From assembly GCA_951813605.1 (NCBI GenBank), contig OX638379.1, forward strand, positions 4,662,062 through 4,726,061: DNA of 64,000 nucleotides. The letters are read 5' to 3'. This stretch comes from an uncultured Bryobacterales bacterium. Its GTDB lineage: Bacteria; Acidobacteriota; Terriglobia; Bryobacterales; UBA6623. The first letter of the stretch is position 1. Each line of letters opens with the position of its first letter. The notes under the pieces are model-generated. The model was given only the letters and a program-made list of their open reading frames with translations. It was not told where the DNA came from and ran no database searches. This document shows positions 46,604 through 55,391 of this stretch, piece by piece. The position numbers and the translations under genes were made by a program.

Positions 46604-47011
46604 GAGCGTGCCGACCTCGGCGCAACCGGTAGCCTACCATTCACGGGAACCTCATCAGGCGCTCACAGGTCCCCGGCAGCCTCTGTGCGGGGCCCCTCAT
46701 TGACACCGAGCCCATCGCGCGGCCGCGGGGGCCCGTCCGGCTCGGGCGAGTCAATGTGCGTGTCGAACAGGGGGAGCCAGCAGGACTCGCGGCCGTTCCT
46801 GACAGCATCGCCGACCCAGCGGCTCCGCTGGCTGATCGCGAGCAGTCCCGTAACGCGTGCGGATCAACTGCACAAGGATTGCTTGTATCGGATTGCTAGC
46901 TAGGCAGTTAGACCTGATCAGGCGCGCCATGATCCGAAGTGAACGGACTCGTTGGCCAGCTCGAATAGGGATTCATAGCGATCTTGGGGCGCATACTACA
47001 CTAGGGCCAAA
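46604..47011. other. Intergenic region, no supported gene
   Basis: About 400 bases between divergent genes. No frame with ribosome site and codon bias. It presumably contains the promoters for the permease and the polyketide synthase. Confidence 0.45.
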
Positions 47012-48058
47012 ATGAGGGGTTGCTTCCCAAGAATTAATTCGATTGCGACCGTTGTTCCCCCCAACCGGATCGCCCAGGACGACGCTAGGGAATTCAGTGC
47101 ACGCCTCTGGTCGGTCCGTCGCGATGATCGCCGACTCGGCGTGTTCGGCAACGCCGGAATCGACTGGCGCTATATCTGCGAGGACGTGAGCTGGTACCAG
47201 CGCAGGGCGCACGGCTTCGAAGAGAGAAACCGCGCGTACCTTGACCACGCGTTGGCCCTGCTGGAGAAGGCCGCCATCAAGAGCTTGCAATCCGCCCGCC
47301 TCGAACCCCGCGATATCGACTTGATCGTCACGGTTTCCACGACCGGCATCGCGACGCCGAGCTTGGATGCGCGGCTGATGGAGAAGCTACCGTTTCGGCG
47401 CAATGTGGGTCGTTTGCCCGTATTCGGCCTCGGATGCGCGGGGGGCGTGATGGGATTGGCGCGGGCCGCCCAATGCGCCCAGGCGCAGCCGCACAGTCGT
47501 GTCTTGTTTCTTGGCGTCGAGCTCAATACTCTTTCGTTCAGCCCGACGGACATGTCGAAAAGAAACCTCATTGCTGCTGCCCTGTTCTCCGACGGTGCGG
47601 CCGCTGCCGTCCTGACTCACGGCGGCCAGGGGCCGGCGCTCACCTCGTGGGGCGAATATACTTGGCCGGATTCCCTCGATGTCATGGGATGGGATGTCGG
47701 AGACGATGGACTAGGCCTGCTCATGTCGTCCAGCATTCCATCGATCGTCAAGTCTCGACTGCGAAGCGTGGCAGAAGGCTTTCTGGCCTCCGCCGGGCTA
47801 GCCCTAGACGATATTGACGATTTCTGCTGCCATCCCGGCGGGGCGAAGGTGCTGGACGCGATCGAAGACGCTTTCGGCCTTTCCAAGGGAGGCCTCGTGC
47901 AGTCGAGGGCTGTCTTGCGCGAATTTGGAAACATGTCTTCCGTGACGGTCCTGTTCGTGCTAGAGAGAGCCCTTCGCGAGGCCAAGGCCAAACGCCGCTT
48001 GGTGACGAGCTTGGGACCGGGGTTTACGGCCGCGTTCGCGATCCTGGAATCGGACTGA
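47012..48058 (+). CDS. Type III polyketide synthase (chalcone/stilbene synthase family)
   Basis: A 348-residue homodimeric thiolase-fold enzyme that extends an acyl-CoA starter with malonyl-CoA to make alkylpyrones, alkylresorcinols or related products. The catalytic triad is Cys142 (GLGCAGG), His274 (CCHPGGAKV) and Asn307 (EFGNMSS). The starter is unknown, but bacterial enzymes paired with an ICMT-like methyltransferase usually use fatty acyl starters. It starts ATG 47012 and is followed 15 bases later by that partner. Confidence 0.92.
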   Translation: MRGCFPRINSIATVVPPNRIAQDDAREFSARLWSVRRDDRRLGVFGNAGIDWRYICEDVSWYQRRAHGFEERNRAYLDHALALLEKAAIKSLQSARLEPRDIDLIVTVSTTGIATPSLDARLMEKLPFRRNVGRLPVFGLGCAGGVMGLARAAQCAQAQPHSRVLFLGVELNTLSFSPTDMSKRNLIAAALFSDGAAAAVLTHGGQGPALTSWGEYTWPDSLDVMGWDVGDDGLGLLMSSSIPSIVKSRLRSVAEGFLASAGLALDDIDDFCCHPGGAKVLDAIEDAFGLSKGGLVQSRAVLREFGNMSSVTVLFVLERALREAKAKRRLVTSLGPGFTAAFAILESD

Positions 48059-48073
48059 CAGAACATCTGCCCG

Positions 48074-48574
48074 ATGAGCCCGTTGTACGCCGTCGTTGCA
48101 TTCATCGTCGTCCAGCGCCTGTTAGAACTTGCCGTTTCTAGGCGCAATGCAAGGACCCTGCTGGCGCAAGGCGGTATCGAGTTCGGCCGCGGCCATTACC
48201 CGCTGATCGTCGCGCTGCATGCCGGTTGGCTGCTCGCCCTGGTCAGCTTGGTAAGCGTCGACGCGCCGCTCTCGATGCCGTTGCTCGCGGTATTCGCCCT
48301 CCTGCAGGTCGCTCGCGCATGGACACTGAAGACACTGGGCCGGTTCTGGACAACCCGCGTGGTCGTGCTGCCGCGGGGACAGCGCATTCGAACCGGTCCC
48401 TTCCGGTTCATCGATCACCCGAACTACCTGATCGTGTCGATCGAAATCGCGGTTGTGCCTCTGATGTTTGGCGCTTGGCAGCTCGCCGCAGCGGCGTCCG
48501 TGCTGAATCTTCTCGTGCTGCGCAATCGAATCCGCGTTGAGAACCGAGCTTTGGCAAAGTACTACGGCAGTTGA
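48074..48574 (+). CDS. Isoprenylcysteine carboxyl methyltransferase-like membrane protein
   Basis: A 166-residue membrane protein with about four to five hydrophobic segments and the ICMT-like C-terminal signature GPFRFIDHPNYL (about residues 114-125) followed by RIRVENRAL, which binds SAM. In Bacillus the analogous BpsB methylates alkylpyrones made by the type III synthase BpsA; the same job is likely here from the 15-base spacing and family pairing. Confidence 0.86.
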   Translation: MSPLYAVVAFIVVQRLLELAVSRRNARTLLAQGGIEFGRGHYPLIVALHAGWLLALVSLVSVDAPLSMPLLAVFALLQVARAWTLKTLGRFWTTRVVVLPRGQRIRTGPFRFIDHPNYLIVSIEIAVVPLMFGAWQLAAAASVLNLLVLRNRIRVENRALAKYYGS

Positions 48575-49068
48575 GGGGCGAATGCATTCTGGCCCGCTCG
48601 GCGCCGTCATGCTTGGCTGCGCGCGAACTCATCCGAGAAAGGCCCCAACCGTGCGGGGATGGTCTTCGGCTAGTAGCCGGACGCCTCGAATTCCGCGGCG
48701 GCGTCTCACAGTGCTGTCGCTGCGACCAGTGCGCTCTTCACTTCGGCAAGCTCGCGTCGTCGAATTGGCCGGCGGCAAGGCCGGGCATTGTGAAAGAGCC
48801 TGGCCGTCGATGCTCGAAGCGCTTCTCCCCCTCACTTTCGAGCTGGATTCATCGGGGGCCAAAGCGAGCTAGGGGCTCCATTCGGTCGGCGGGCGCTCCG
48901 TGGTCGCGGACGCCGATAGAGAAAACTGTATCTCCGAGGTGTTGCTACGCTAAGGAGAGGGGTGAATCCCCGCCGGTACAGCGACTGTCTTTGCATTAGA
49001 GAGTCAGCGGGCGGAGCGTCGGTCGCTTGTTACCCCGCTAGGCGCGGAAGGAACGGATTTAGCAGGTT
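48575..49068. other. Intergenic region with possible structured RNA upstream of tRNA-Lys
   Basis: No supported gene. Between about 48945 and 49015 there are closely spaced inverted repeats: GGGG/CCCC around a TGAAT loop, and an imperfect GACTGTCT/AGAGAGTC stem. The GGTGAATCCCC plus CCGGTA string recalls part of an FMN riboswitch, but the rest of that element is missing and no flavin gene follows. It may be the leader of the tRNA transcript. Confidence 0.35.
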
Positions 49069-49144
49069 GGGGTGGTAGCTCAGTTGGTAGAGCAACGGCC
49101 TTTTAAGCCGTGGGTCCCGGGTTCGAGTCCCGGCCGCCTCACCA
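49069..49144 (+). tRNA. tRNA-Lys (anticodon TTT)
   Basis: A complete 76-base cloverleaf with encoded CCA. The acceptor stem GGGGTGG pairs with CCGCCTC including two G-U pairs, the D arm reads TAGCTCAGTTGGTAGAGC, the anticodon loop is CTTTTAA and the T loop is TTCGAGT. Confidence 0.95.
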
Positions 49145-49189
49145 TAACCCTGATCGTGCAACTCTGATCAGGTTCCTCACAGCGACTGC

Positions 49190-50647
49190 TTACTGTCCGG
49201 GAGTGTTCCAGGTGGTGCCCGGAGCGAAAGGGTAAATGCGCTGCGCGCGCACAGCGCGGCCGGGCCGGTCTCGGTCAGTGAGCCGACCGTCATCCAAGAC
49301 GAGCCGACCGTTGACAATCACGTAGCGGATTCCTTCAGGGCCCCGGGCGGGATCCGCATAGGTGCCCCGGTCAATGACCGTAAGCGGGTCAAACACGACA
49401 ATATCCGCGTCAGCGCCGGGTCTGAGACGACCCTTGTTGCGCATCGCGGGGACTCGCTTCTCGAGCCGTTGCGCCGGCATGAGCGTCATCTTGCGAATAG
49501 CGTCCGCCAGAGTCAGGGCCTTCTCCTCTCGAACGTACCGGCCAAGCACCCTTGAAAACGTCCCGAACGACCGCGGATGTGCCCGGCCGTCGCTCAGCCA
49601 CATCCCGTCGCTGGCGATGATCACGAGCGGGCTCGCGATGGCGTGGCGCACGCTCTCCTCTTTGTACAGTGGCGGCATGATGATTGTGCCGCCCATGCGA
49701 CGCCTCTGTGGAAAGGTCTCGCGCGTTAGCGTCTCGCCGGTCTGCACCCAAATGAATTGCGCCAGCTGCTCGTCGGAATACTTCTCCTCCCAATCATTGA
49801 AAAGGTGGGATTGGATCAAGGTGGAGCCGCGATTGTATGGATACGCTTCCGTGGTAAGGTCCACTCCAGACGCGCGGGCCCTCTCGATCAGTGCCAAGTA
49901 GTCGAGCACCCGGTCGCGGGCACTGCTGTTGAGATGCACGACATGCGCCTGCGCGCCTGTCTCGCGGGCTGCCGAGATCACTTCCTCCAAGTTGGCGAAA
50001 GTCTCTAAGTCCGTACGCATATGCACGTGGCAGCTTGCTCCGTAACGGGCCGCGATCCGGAACATTTCCACAATTTCCTCGCGCGTCGCGCCGGGGGTGT
50101 ACGCCAACCCGAAACCCACCGCCAAGGCACCTTGCTCCAGGCCGCGCTTGACACGCCGCTGCAATTGGCCTATCTGCTGTTCGGTGAGCGCCACCGCCAG
50201 GGACTCGCCCGAGAGGCCGGGATTGCGCCCCAACACGGTGAGCTGGCGCGAATAGGGGTGAGAAATGCTAGCTCCGAAGTTGACTAGTGCCTTGCCCTGC
50301 CGATCCTGGTACCAAGCATCGATATCCTCGACACCTATCTCGAGTTCAAGAGCCGTGGTGATTCCGTCCCGAACCTGCGCTTCGTAGTTGGCGAGGCTCT
50401 GCCCGTGCTGGTGAAGGTCGATGAATCCGGGAGCGACCACCAGTCCGGCAGCGTCGATGCTGCGTGCCGCTTCCAGAGGGCCTTCGCTGATCGCTGCGAC
50501 GCGACCGGCGACGATTCCTACATCCCGTATGAGGTCCAGTCCCGATTCGGGGTCGATCACGCGACCCCCGCGAATCACCAGATCGAAACTGACCTGCGCG
50601 GATAGGGTCGCCGCCCAAACTAGGACCAGAATTGCGATTCGGCTCAC
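49190..50647 (-). CDS. D-aminoacylase/N-acyl-D-amino acid deacylase-like amidohydrolase
   Basis: A 485-residue exported metallohydrolase. Signal peptide about residues 1-17 (ending LSAQ); beta-sandwich start FDLVIRGGRVIDPESG; metal motif PGFIDLHQHGQ (about residues 73-83); HVHMR and HLNSS for further ligands; a catalytic Asp in IASDGMW; and a C-terminal sandwich with GADADIVVFDP. It matches the D-aminoacylase group that hydrolyses N-acyl-D-amino acids, although relatives act on other amides. Confidence 0.9.
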   Translation of the reverse strand: MSRIAILVLVWAATLSAQVSFDLVIRGGRVIDPESGLDLIRDVGIVAGRVAAISEGPLEAARSIDAAGLVVAPGFIDLHQHGQSLANYEAQVRDGITTALELEIGVEDIDAWYQDRQGKALVNFGASISHPYSRQLTVLGRNPGLSGESLAVALTEQQIGQLQRRVKRGLEQGALAVGFGLAYTPGATREEIVEMFRIAARYGASCHVHMRTDLETFANLEEVISAARETGAQAHVVHLNSSARDRVLDYLALIERARASGVDLTTEAYPYNRGSTLIQSHLFNDWEEKYSDEQLAQFIWVQTGETLTRETFPQRRRMGGTIIMPPLYKEESVRHAIASPLVIIASDGMWLSDGRAHPRSFGTFSRVLGRYVREEKALTLADAIRKMTLMPAQRLEKRVPAMRNKGRLRPGADADIVVFDPLTVIDRGTYADPARGPEGIRYVIVNGRLVLDDGRLTDRDRPGRAVRAQRIYPFAPGTTWNTPGQ

Positions 50648-51264
50648 GGGGCTGATTATGACACCAGCCGGGGTTTACGAAAGGAGCGCAGCCGTTCTCG
50701 AGGGGACCTCGGGGAAGGTGCGAAAGGCCCTGAGACCCCGGGGCGGTGGTCAAGACTCGAACAACCATTCACCGATACGGCTCGCAGCTCTGCCTGCGAT
50801 CCAGCGGGCGGGGGGAAGTCTTGCTACGCCGCAGGAGATTGGAACTGCGCTCGCGTCATGACAACTCTGGGCGGCACGCGGAAGCCCCCGGCTTCGATCC
50901 ATTGTTCGCAGGGCCACGCCTTGCGCGGCCAGCGGTTCTCCGAGAGTCTGCTGGGAAAGGGTCGCGGACAGGACGCCGGACCCCGAATGACACGACCTGA
51001 TGGGGAACCTCAGTCGTTGCCCCCTGTTCGACGGGCTGCGCCCGTCTGGGTTCGAATCAGGAATACGCACCCGGTCAAGATCGGGATCCTCCTTCAAAGA
51101 ACGGCTGCAATACGGGGAAGAAACGGGATGCTGATGCCATGATCTCGTGCTAGACTCCCGTTCGTTGGGAGCTCTGAAGCGTTGCTTAGTGCGCCATGAC
51201 CCGGCCCGCCAGGTTTCAGAGCAACCGCTGCCATCCTGAAGGCGAAGTTGGAGACAACGAACCC
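50648..51264. other. Intergenic region, no supported gene
   Basis: About 615 bases. A perfect seven-base-pair hairpin lies at 51030-51046 (GACGGGC, loop TGC, GCCCGTC), without a T tract. Two short strings resemble tRNA T arms (near 50750 and 51050) but no cloverleaf can be built. It holds the divergent promoters of the flanking genes. Confidence 0.45.
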
Positions 51265-53073
51265 GTGAATGATCAAAGCAATCGCCTTAGCCGCAGAGGC
51301 TTCACCAAGGTCACGGGCGCGGCCACTCTTGGCGCGTTGTCCGCCGCGCCTGTGGTCCAAGGGGCCGCCGCCGAGGGGAGGGCCGCCATCGCTTCAGCGT
51401 CCCCGAAGCCGCAACCAGCGAAGAATCGAATCAGTGTCCCCAATTCGGCGGCGGATCCGCGCGTCCGCCGTTTCGTAGCGCCGCAACGCATCGTGTGGCA
51501 GAGCGAAGGCGATCTCGCTCCGGAAAACAGCCAAGCGCTGCTGACTCTGGCCACGGGCGAGGCGTCTTTGACGGGAAAGCCGAAAGTCCGCATGAAGCCC
51601 GGCTCGGGAATGCTGCTCGACTTCGGAAGGGAAATGCACGGAGGCATTCAGATCTGCGGGGGATGGAGTCCCGGCAACAAACCGGTTCGGATCCGAGTCC
51701 GATTCGGCGAATCCGCTAGCGAGGCGATGACTCAGCCGAACCAAGATCACGCAATTCATGACTCGATCGTGCTGGTTCCTTTCCTAGGGGTCACCGAGGT
51801 TGGGAATACGGGGTTTCGGTTTGTCCGGATCGATGTGGCTGACGAAGAAGTGACTGCCAGTATCCAGCATGTCCGGGCGGTCTTCCTATATCGCGATCTG
51901 GAGTACAAGGGCAGCTTCGAGAGCAGTGACGCTCGCTTGAATGAGATTTGGGAGGTAGGCGCCTATACCGTTCACTTGAACATGCAGGAGCAGCTCTGGG
52001 ACGGGATCAAGAGGGACCGGATTGCGTGGATCGGCGATATGCATCCAGAGATGGCTGTCATCAATTCTGTTTTCGGACACGGGGATTTGCTCCCCGACAC
52101 GCTGGATGCGGTTCGTGACGTGACCCCTCTTCCGCAGTTCATGAACAACATGGGTTCATGGTCATTGTGGTGGGTAGTGATTCAACGGGACTGGTACCGA
52201 TACCACGGAGACCTCGAGTACTTGCGGGGACAAGGGAACTATCTAGTCGAATTGCTCGATGTGTTTGCGAGCCACGTCGATGATCAGAACAAGCAGCAAC
52301 TTCCCGGGGGATTCGTGGACTGGCCGACTAGGGCTCACGAGGATGCTGTCGAGGCTGGCGTTCAGGCGCACATGATCCAAGTCTTTGAGGCGGGAGCAGA
52401 ACTGTGCGGAATACTGGGCGAGACCGAGGCGAAGCAGAAGAGCCTGAGGGTGGCTCACCGGTTGCGCCAGTATGATTTCGACAGAGTCAATCGGAAGTCC
52501 TCGGTCGCATTCATGGTGCTCGCAGGCGTTCGCGACGCGCTAGAAGCGAACCGCGAGGTGCTAGCGGTGAGACCGCTTCATGATGTTTCGACCTTCAACG
52601 GATACTACGTCCTTCAGGCACGGGCCAAAGCGGGGGACCACGAGGGTTGCATCAACCTGATTCGCGACTACTGGGGAAAGATGATTGACCTAGGGGCAAC
52701 GACGTTCTGGGAGAACTTCGACATCAACTGGGCGGCGAATGCTGGCCGGATTGATGAGTTGGTCCCTGACGGGAAGAAGGACATCCACGCGGATTACGGG
52801 GACTGGTGCTATGTCGGTCTGCGGCACAGCCTGTGTCACGGTTGGGCTGCAGGCCCGACCGCGTGGCTCAGCGAGCACGTCCTGGGATTCCGTCCGCTGA
52901 CTCCGGGATGCACGAAGCTTCTCGTCGACCCGCATCTAGGCGATCTGGAGAAGGCAGTCGGCTCGTTTCCGACGCCCCGCGGCTTGGTGCGCGTCTCTCA
53001 TTCTCGGGACTCCATGGGGACAGTTCGGACCGAAGTCGATGCGCCTGAGGGAATCAAAGTCGTGAGAGCTTGA
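51265..53073 (+). CDS. Tat-exported alpha-L-rhamnosidase-like (GH78-type) protein
   Basis: About 602 residues. A twin-arginine leader (SRRGFTKVTGAATLGAL) is followed by a beta-sandwich region (LLDFGREMHGGI, a segment typical of the rhamnosidase N-terminal domain). An alpha/alpha barrel then carries YKGSFESSDARLNEIW and RDRIAWIGDMHPE, where GH78 enzymes place the catalytic acid, and a C-terminal beta domain has GWAAGPTAWLSEHVLG. The sugar specificity is uncertain. I prefer GTG 51265 (GGAG upstream) over ATG 51196, because it places the Tat motif near the N terminus. Confidence 0.82.
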   Translation: MNDQSNRLSRRGFTKVTGAATLGALSAAPVVQGAAAEGRAAIASASPKPQPAKNRISVPNSAADPRVRRFVAPQRIVWQSEGDLAPENSQALLTLATGEASLTGKPKVRMKPGSGMLLDFGREMHGGIQICGGWSPGNKPVRIRVRFGESASEAMTQPNQDHAIHDSIVLVPFLGVTEVGNTGFRFVRIDVADEEVTASIQHVRAVFLYRDLEYKGSFESSDARLNEIWEVGAYTVHLNMQEQLWDGIKRDRIAWIGDMHPEMAVINSVFGHGDLLPDTLDAVRDVTPLPQFMNNMGSWSLWWVVIQRDWYRYHGDLEYLRGQGNYLVELLDVFASHVDDQNKQQLPGGFVDWPTRAHEDAVEAGVQAHMIQVFEAGAELCGILGETEAKQKSLRVAHRLRQYDFDRVNRKSSVAFMVLAGVRDALEANREVLAVRPLHDVSTFNGYYVLQARAKAGDHEGCINLIRDYWGKMIDLGATTFWENFDINWAANAGRIDELVPDGKKDIHADYGDWCYVGLRHSLCHGWAAGPTAWLSEHVLGFRPLTPGCTKLLVDPHLGDLEKAVGSFPTPRGLVRVSHSRDSMGTVRTEVDAPEGIKVVRA

Positions 53074-53685
53074 AGAAGCTTCTGGATGAAGTGCCTGGAA
53101 CAGATTCTTAGAGCGCCGACTGCCCACTAGAAGAGACAGGGCCCCTCGTCGAGCAGGAAGCAGGGATTCCATCAAGCGGGCCACGGCTCTTGCGGTTGCC
53201 AGGGAAGACTTTATTCCAAGCGCCGACGCTATACCCATGGTTTGTAAGGCGATGGGTGGCTGGCGAGTAGCGGAGCGCCAGGCATCGGCCGGGCCAGCTG
53301 CTAGGAGGCCATCGAGAATTGGACCAGGGATTGGGCTTGAAATCAGCTTCCTGCCGAGGTTGCTAGAGCATTCTCTCGCTTGGACCGAATTCCTCGGCTG
53401 GCCTGCCAGAGGGCCGGCCGCGGAATCAACCCCGTGCTGGCAACGGGTAGCGCCGAACGCGGGGCCTGCGCAAAAGGGACTCGCCGGCTTCGACGGAAGA
53501 CTCACGTGACCGCGTGTCGCGGCATCGGCCAGCTGACTGCGACGTTCGCCGCTCTGATCGCGAGCCGGGGGGACCCGAGGCTACATTGAACGACCACGTT
53601 GTCCAACGGATCCGAGTGCGGAAGGAACGGGCCCAGGAATGCTGGTCGCTTGACAGACATGCATTCGCTAACAAGAATGGTAGCC
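53074..53685. other. Intergenic region, no supported gene
   Basis: About 610 bases between the GH78-like gene and rpiB. Overlapping frames on both strands have no ribosome sites or motifs. Base composition begins to fall toward the lower-GC block downstream. Confidence 0.45.
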
Positions 53686-54156
53686 ATGAAGATGGCAGTC
53701 GGCAGCGACTCTGTTTCCAATCTGACTCAAGAGATTACAGCCTATCTGGAGGAGAAGGGTGTCGAACTCACGCGTTGCGGGAGCTTGGCGGGCGAGCAGG
53801 CGGATTACGTGGATGCGGCCCGCGGAGTTGCCGAAGCGGTACGGGCCGGAGAATGCGAGCAAGGGCTTATCTTCTGCAACACGGGAACCGGCGTCACAAT
53901 TGTGGCGAACAAGGTCCCCGGAGTTCGAGCAGCCCTGTGCCCCGACAGCTTTTCCGCGAGCATAGCCCGACTTGCAAACAATGCAAACGTAATCGTGCTG
54001 GGGATGCGGTTGACCGGGGAGATGCATGCCAAGGAGATCGTGGACACTTGGCTGGAGACTGCCCCCTCCACGGAGCGGCGCCGGGTCAACTTCCACCGCA
54101 AGACGGAAGAGCTGGATCGCAGATACCGCAACACCGCGTCCCCCGCCGGCGATTGA
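53686..54156 (+). CDS. RpiB/LacA/LacB family sugar-phosphate isomerase
   Basis: A 156-residue isomerase of the ribose 5-phosphate isomerase B family. The start MKMAVGSDSV corresponds to the family phosphate-binding strand, where the usual segment is GxDHAG; here SDSV replaces it. GLIFCNTGTGVTIVANKVPGVRAAL carries the family CGTGxG loop as CNTGTGV, with the catalytic Cys at about residue 64. NNANVIVLGMRL is conserved. The altered first motif suggests a substrate other than ribose 5-phosphate. ATG 53686 was chosen over earlier in-frame ATGs by family alignment. Confidence 0.8.
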   Translation: MKMAVGSDSVSNLTQEITAYLEEKGVELTRCGSLAGEQADYVDAARGVAEAVRAGECEQGLIFCNTGTGVTIVANKVPGVRAALCPDSFSASIARLANNANVIVLGMRLTGEMHAKEIVDTWLETAPSTERRRVNFHRKTEELDRRYRNTASPAGD

Positions 54157-54197
54157 GAACCGTTGCCCTAGCGAAACCAAGGAAAGACTCCGAGTAG

Positions 54198-55079
54198 ATG
54201 CCTAGCCGTACAATTTCAGCGCACGACCCATACGAGAGAAAGCGCGTCGCTGTACTGGACAGCGACATGTCTTATCTCGATTCCGGGGTCGGTGACCCAA
54301 TCGTGTTCTTGCATGGCAACGGCACGTTTTCTTACGTTTGGCGCAATATTATCCCGTATGCGGAGCCGTTCGGTAGATGCCTTGCACCGGATCTGATGGG
54401 ATGCGGCCGCTCGGGAAGGATCCCTAGCGGCTCGTACCGTATCGTCGATCAATCCAAGTATCTGAATGCTTGGTTTGATGCCATGGATCTGGGTGGCAGC
54501 ATTAACCTTGTCTTGCACGATTGGGGCGGGCCCCTGGGATTCGATTGGGCCTGCCACCACCGAGAGCGGGTGAAGAGTATCACCTACATGGAAACTCTGG
54601 TCCTGCCGTTGAGCTGGGATGACTGGCCTGAGATAAGAAAGGACTTGTTTCGCCAATTTCGTTCGCCGATGGGTGAGGACTTGGTGCTGCGGGATAATTT
54701 CTTCATCGAAACAATTCAATCTCGCATGCTGCGCAACCTGACGGACGAGGAGATGGACACGTATCGAGAACCATATCGAGAACCAGGCGAATCTCGTAGA
54801 CCTACATTGACGTTCACGCGCGAGTGTCCTATAGGAGGAGAACCATTAGACGTCATCGAGATGATCAACTGCTGCGGAGAGTGGCTGTCAACAAGTGAGA
54901 TGCCGAAGTTGTTCATTAACGCCTATCCAGGTTCGATTTTGACAGGACGGCAGCGAGATTATTGTCGCACTTGGCCCAATCAGCAAGAGAGAATTGTCCA
55001 GGGAATTCATTACATTCAGGAGGATTCGCCACATCAAATAGGCGAAGCGATTTCCGACTTCTTGAAATCCATCGGTTAA
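54198..55079 (+). CDS. Haloalkane dehalogenase (alpha/beta hydrolase)
   Basis: A 293-residue enzyme predicted to cleave carbon-halogen bonds of haloalkanes by hydrolysis. The nucleophile is Asp108 with the halide-binding Trp109 (LHDWGG), the general base is His271 (HYIQED), and the catalytic acid is Glu132 (YMETLVLP followed by SWDDWPE). HGNGTFSYVWRN (residues 39-50) holds the oxyanion/halide Asn41. It matches the DhaA/LinB pattern in length and order. A/T content is higher than in surrounding genes, suggesting acquisition by transfer. Confidence 0.88.
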   Translation: MPSRTISAHDPYERKRVAVLDSDMSYLDSGVGDPIVFLHGNGTFSYVWRNIIPYAEPFGRCLAPDLMGCGRSGRIPSGSYRIVDQSKYLNAWFDAMDLGGSINLVLHDWGGPLGFDWACHHRERVKSITYMETLVLPLSWDDWPEIRKDLFRQFRSPMGEDLVLRDNFFIETIQSRMLRNLTDEEMDTYREPYREPGESRRPTLTFTRECPIGGEPLDVIEMINCCGEWLSTSEMPKLFINAYPGSILTGRQRDYCRTWPNQQERIVQGIHYIQEDSPHQIGEAISDFLKSIG

Positions 55080-55391
55080 TCTGCACGCAATCTACGGGAT
55101 TTGTAATTGACTTCTAGGCGTAATGAACTGATAGGGGATTGTGTGTCGAATCCAAATTGATCAATCTCATTCTATAAATGTGGGTGAAGCTATCGGAACA
55201 GCGTATTGGACTAACAAACCCAACGCTATTCTCTGTACTCAAGATTGCAAGATCTTGAATGTCCGATTGACTCCTGTAGTCTACGGGCTGGCTTTATCCC
55301 TGCGCGTTTCACGTTCCTGAATTAGTTTTGAACGCGCATTTGACTGGACTGCATCCGTCATATGCTATGGTTGATCGCGAGCGGAGAATCC
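55080..55391. other. AT-rich intergenic region
   Basis: About 310 bases, clearly AT-rich, without a gene. GATTGCAAGATCTTGAATG near 55240 contains a small palindrome (CAAGATCTTG). Probably the promoter region of the aldo/keto reductase gene. Confidence 0.45.

Noticed and set aside
48945..49015. FMN riboswitch upstream of tRNA-Lys
   Set aside because: Only one of the six helices can be recognised and no flavin gene follows; kept as a low-interest structured candidate.
50749..51060. Possible tRNA from strings resembling T arms near 50750 and 51050
   Set aside because: No acceptor stem, D arm or anticodon stem can be paired at either place.
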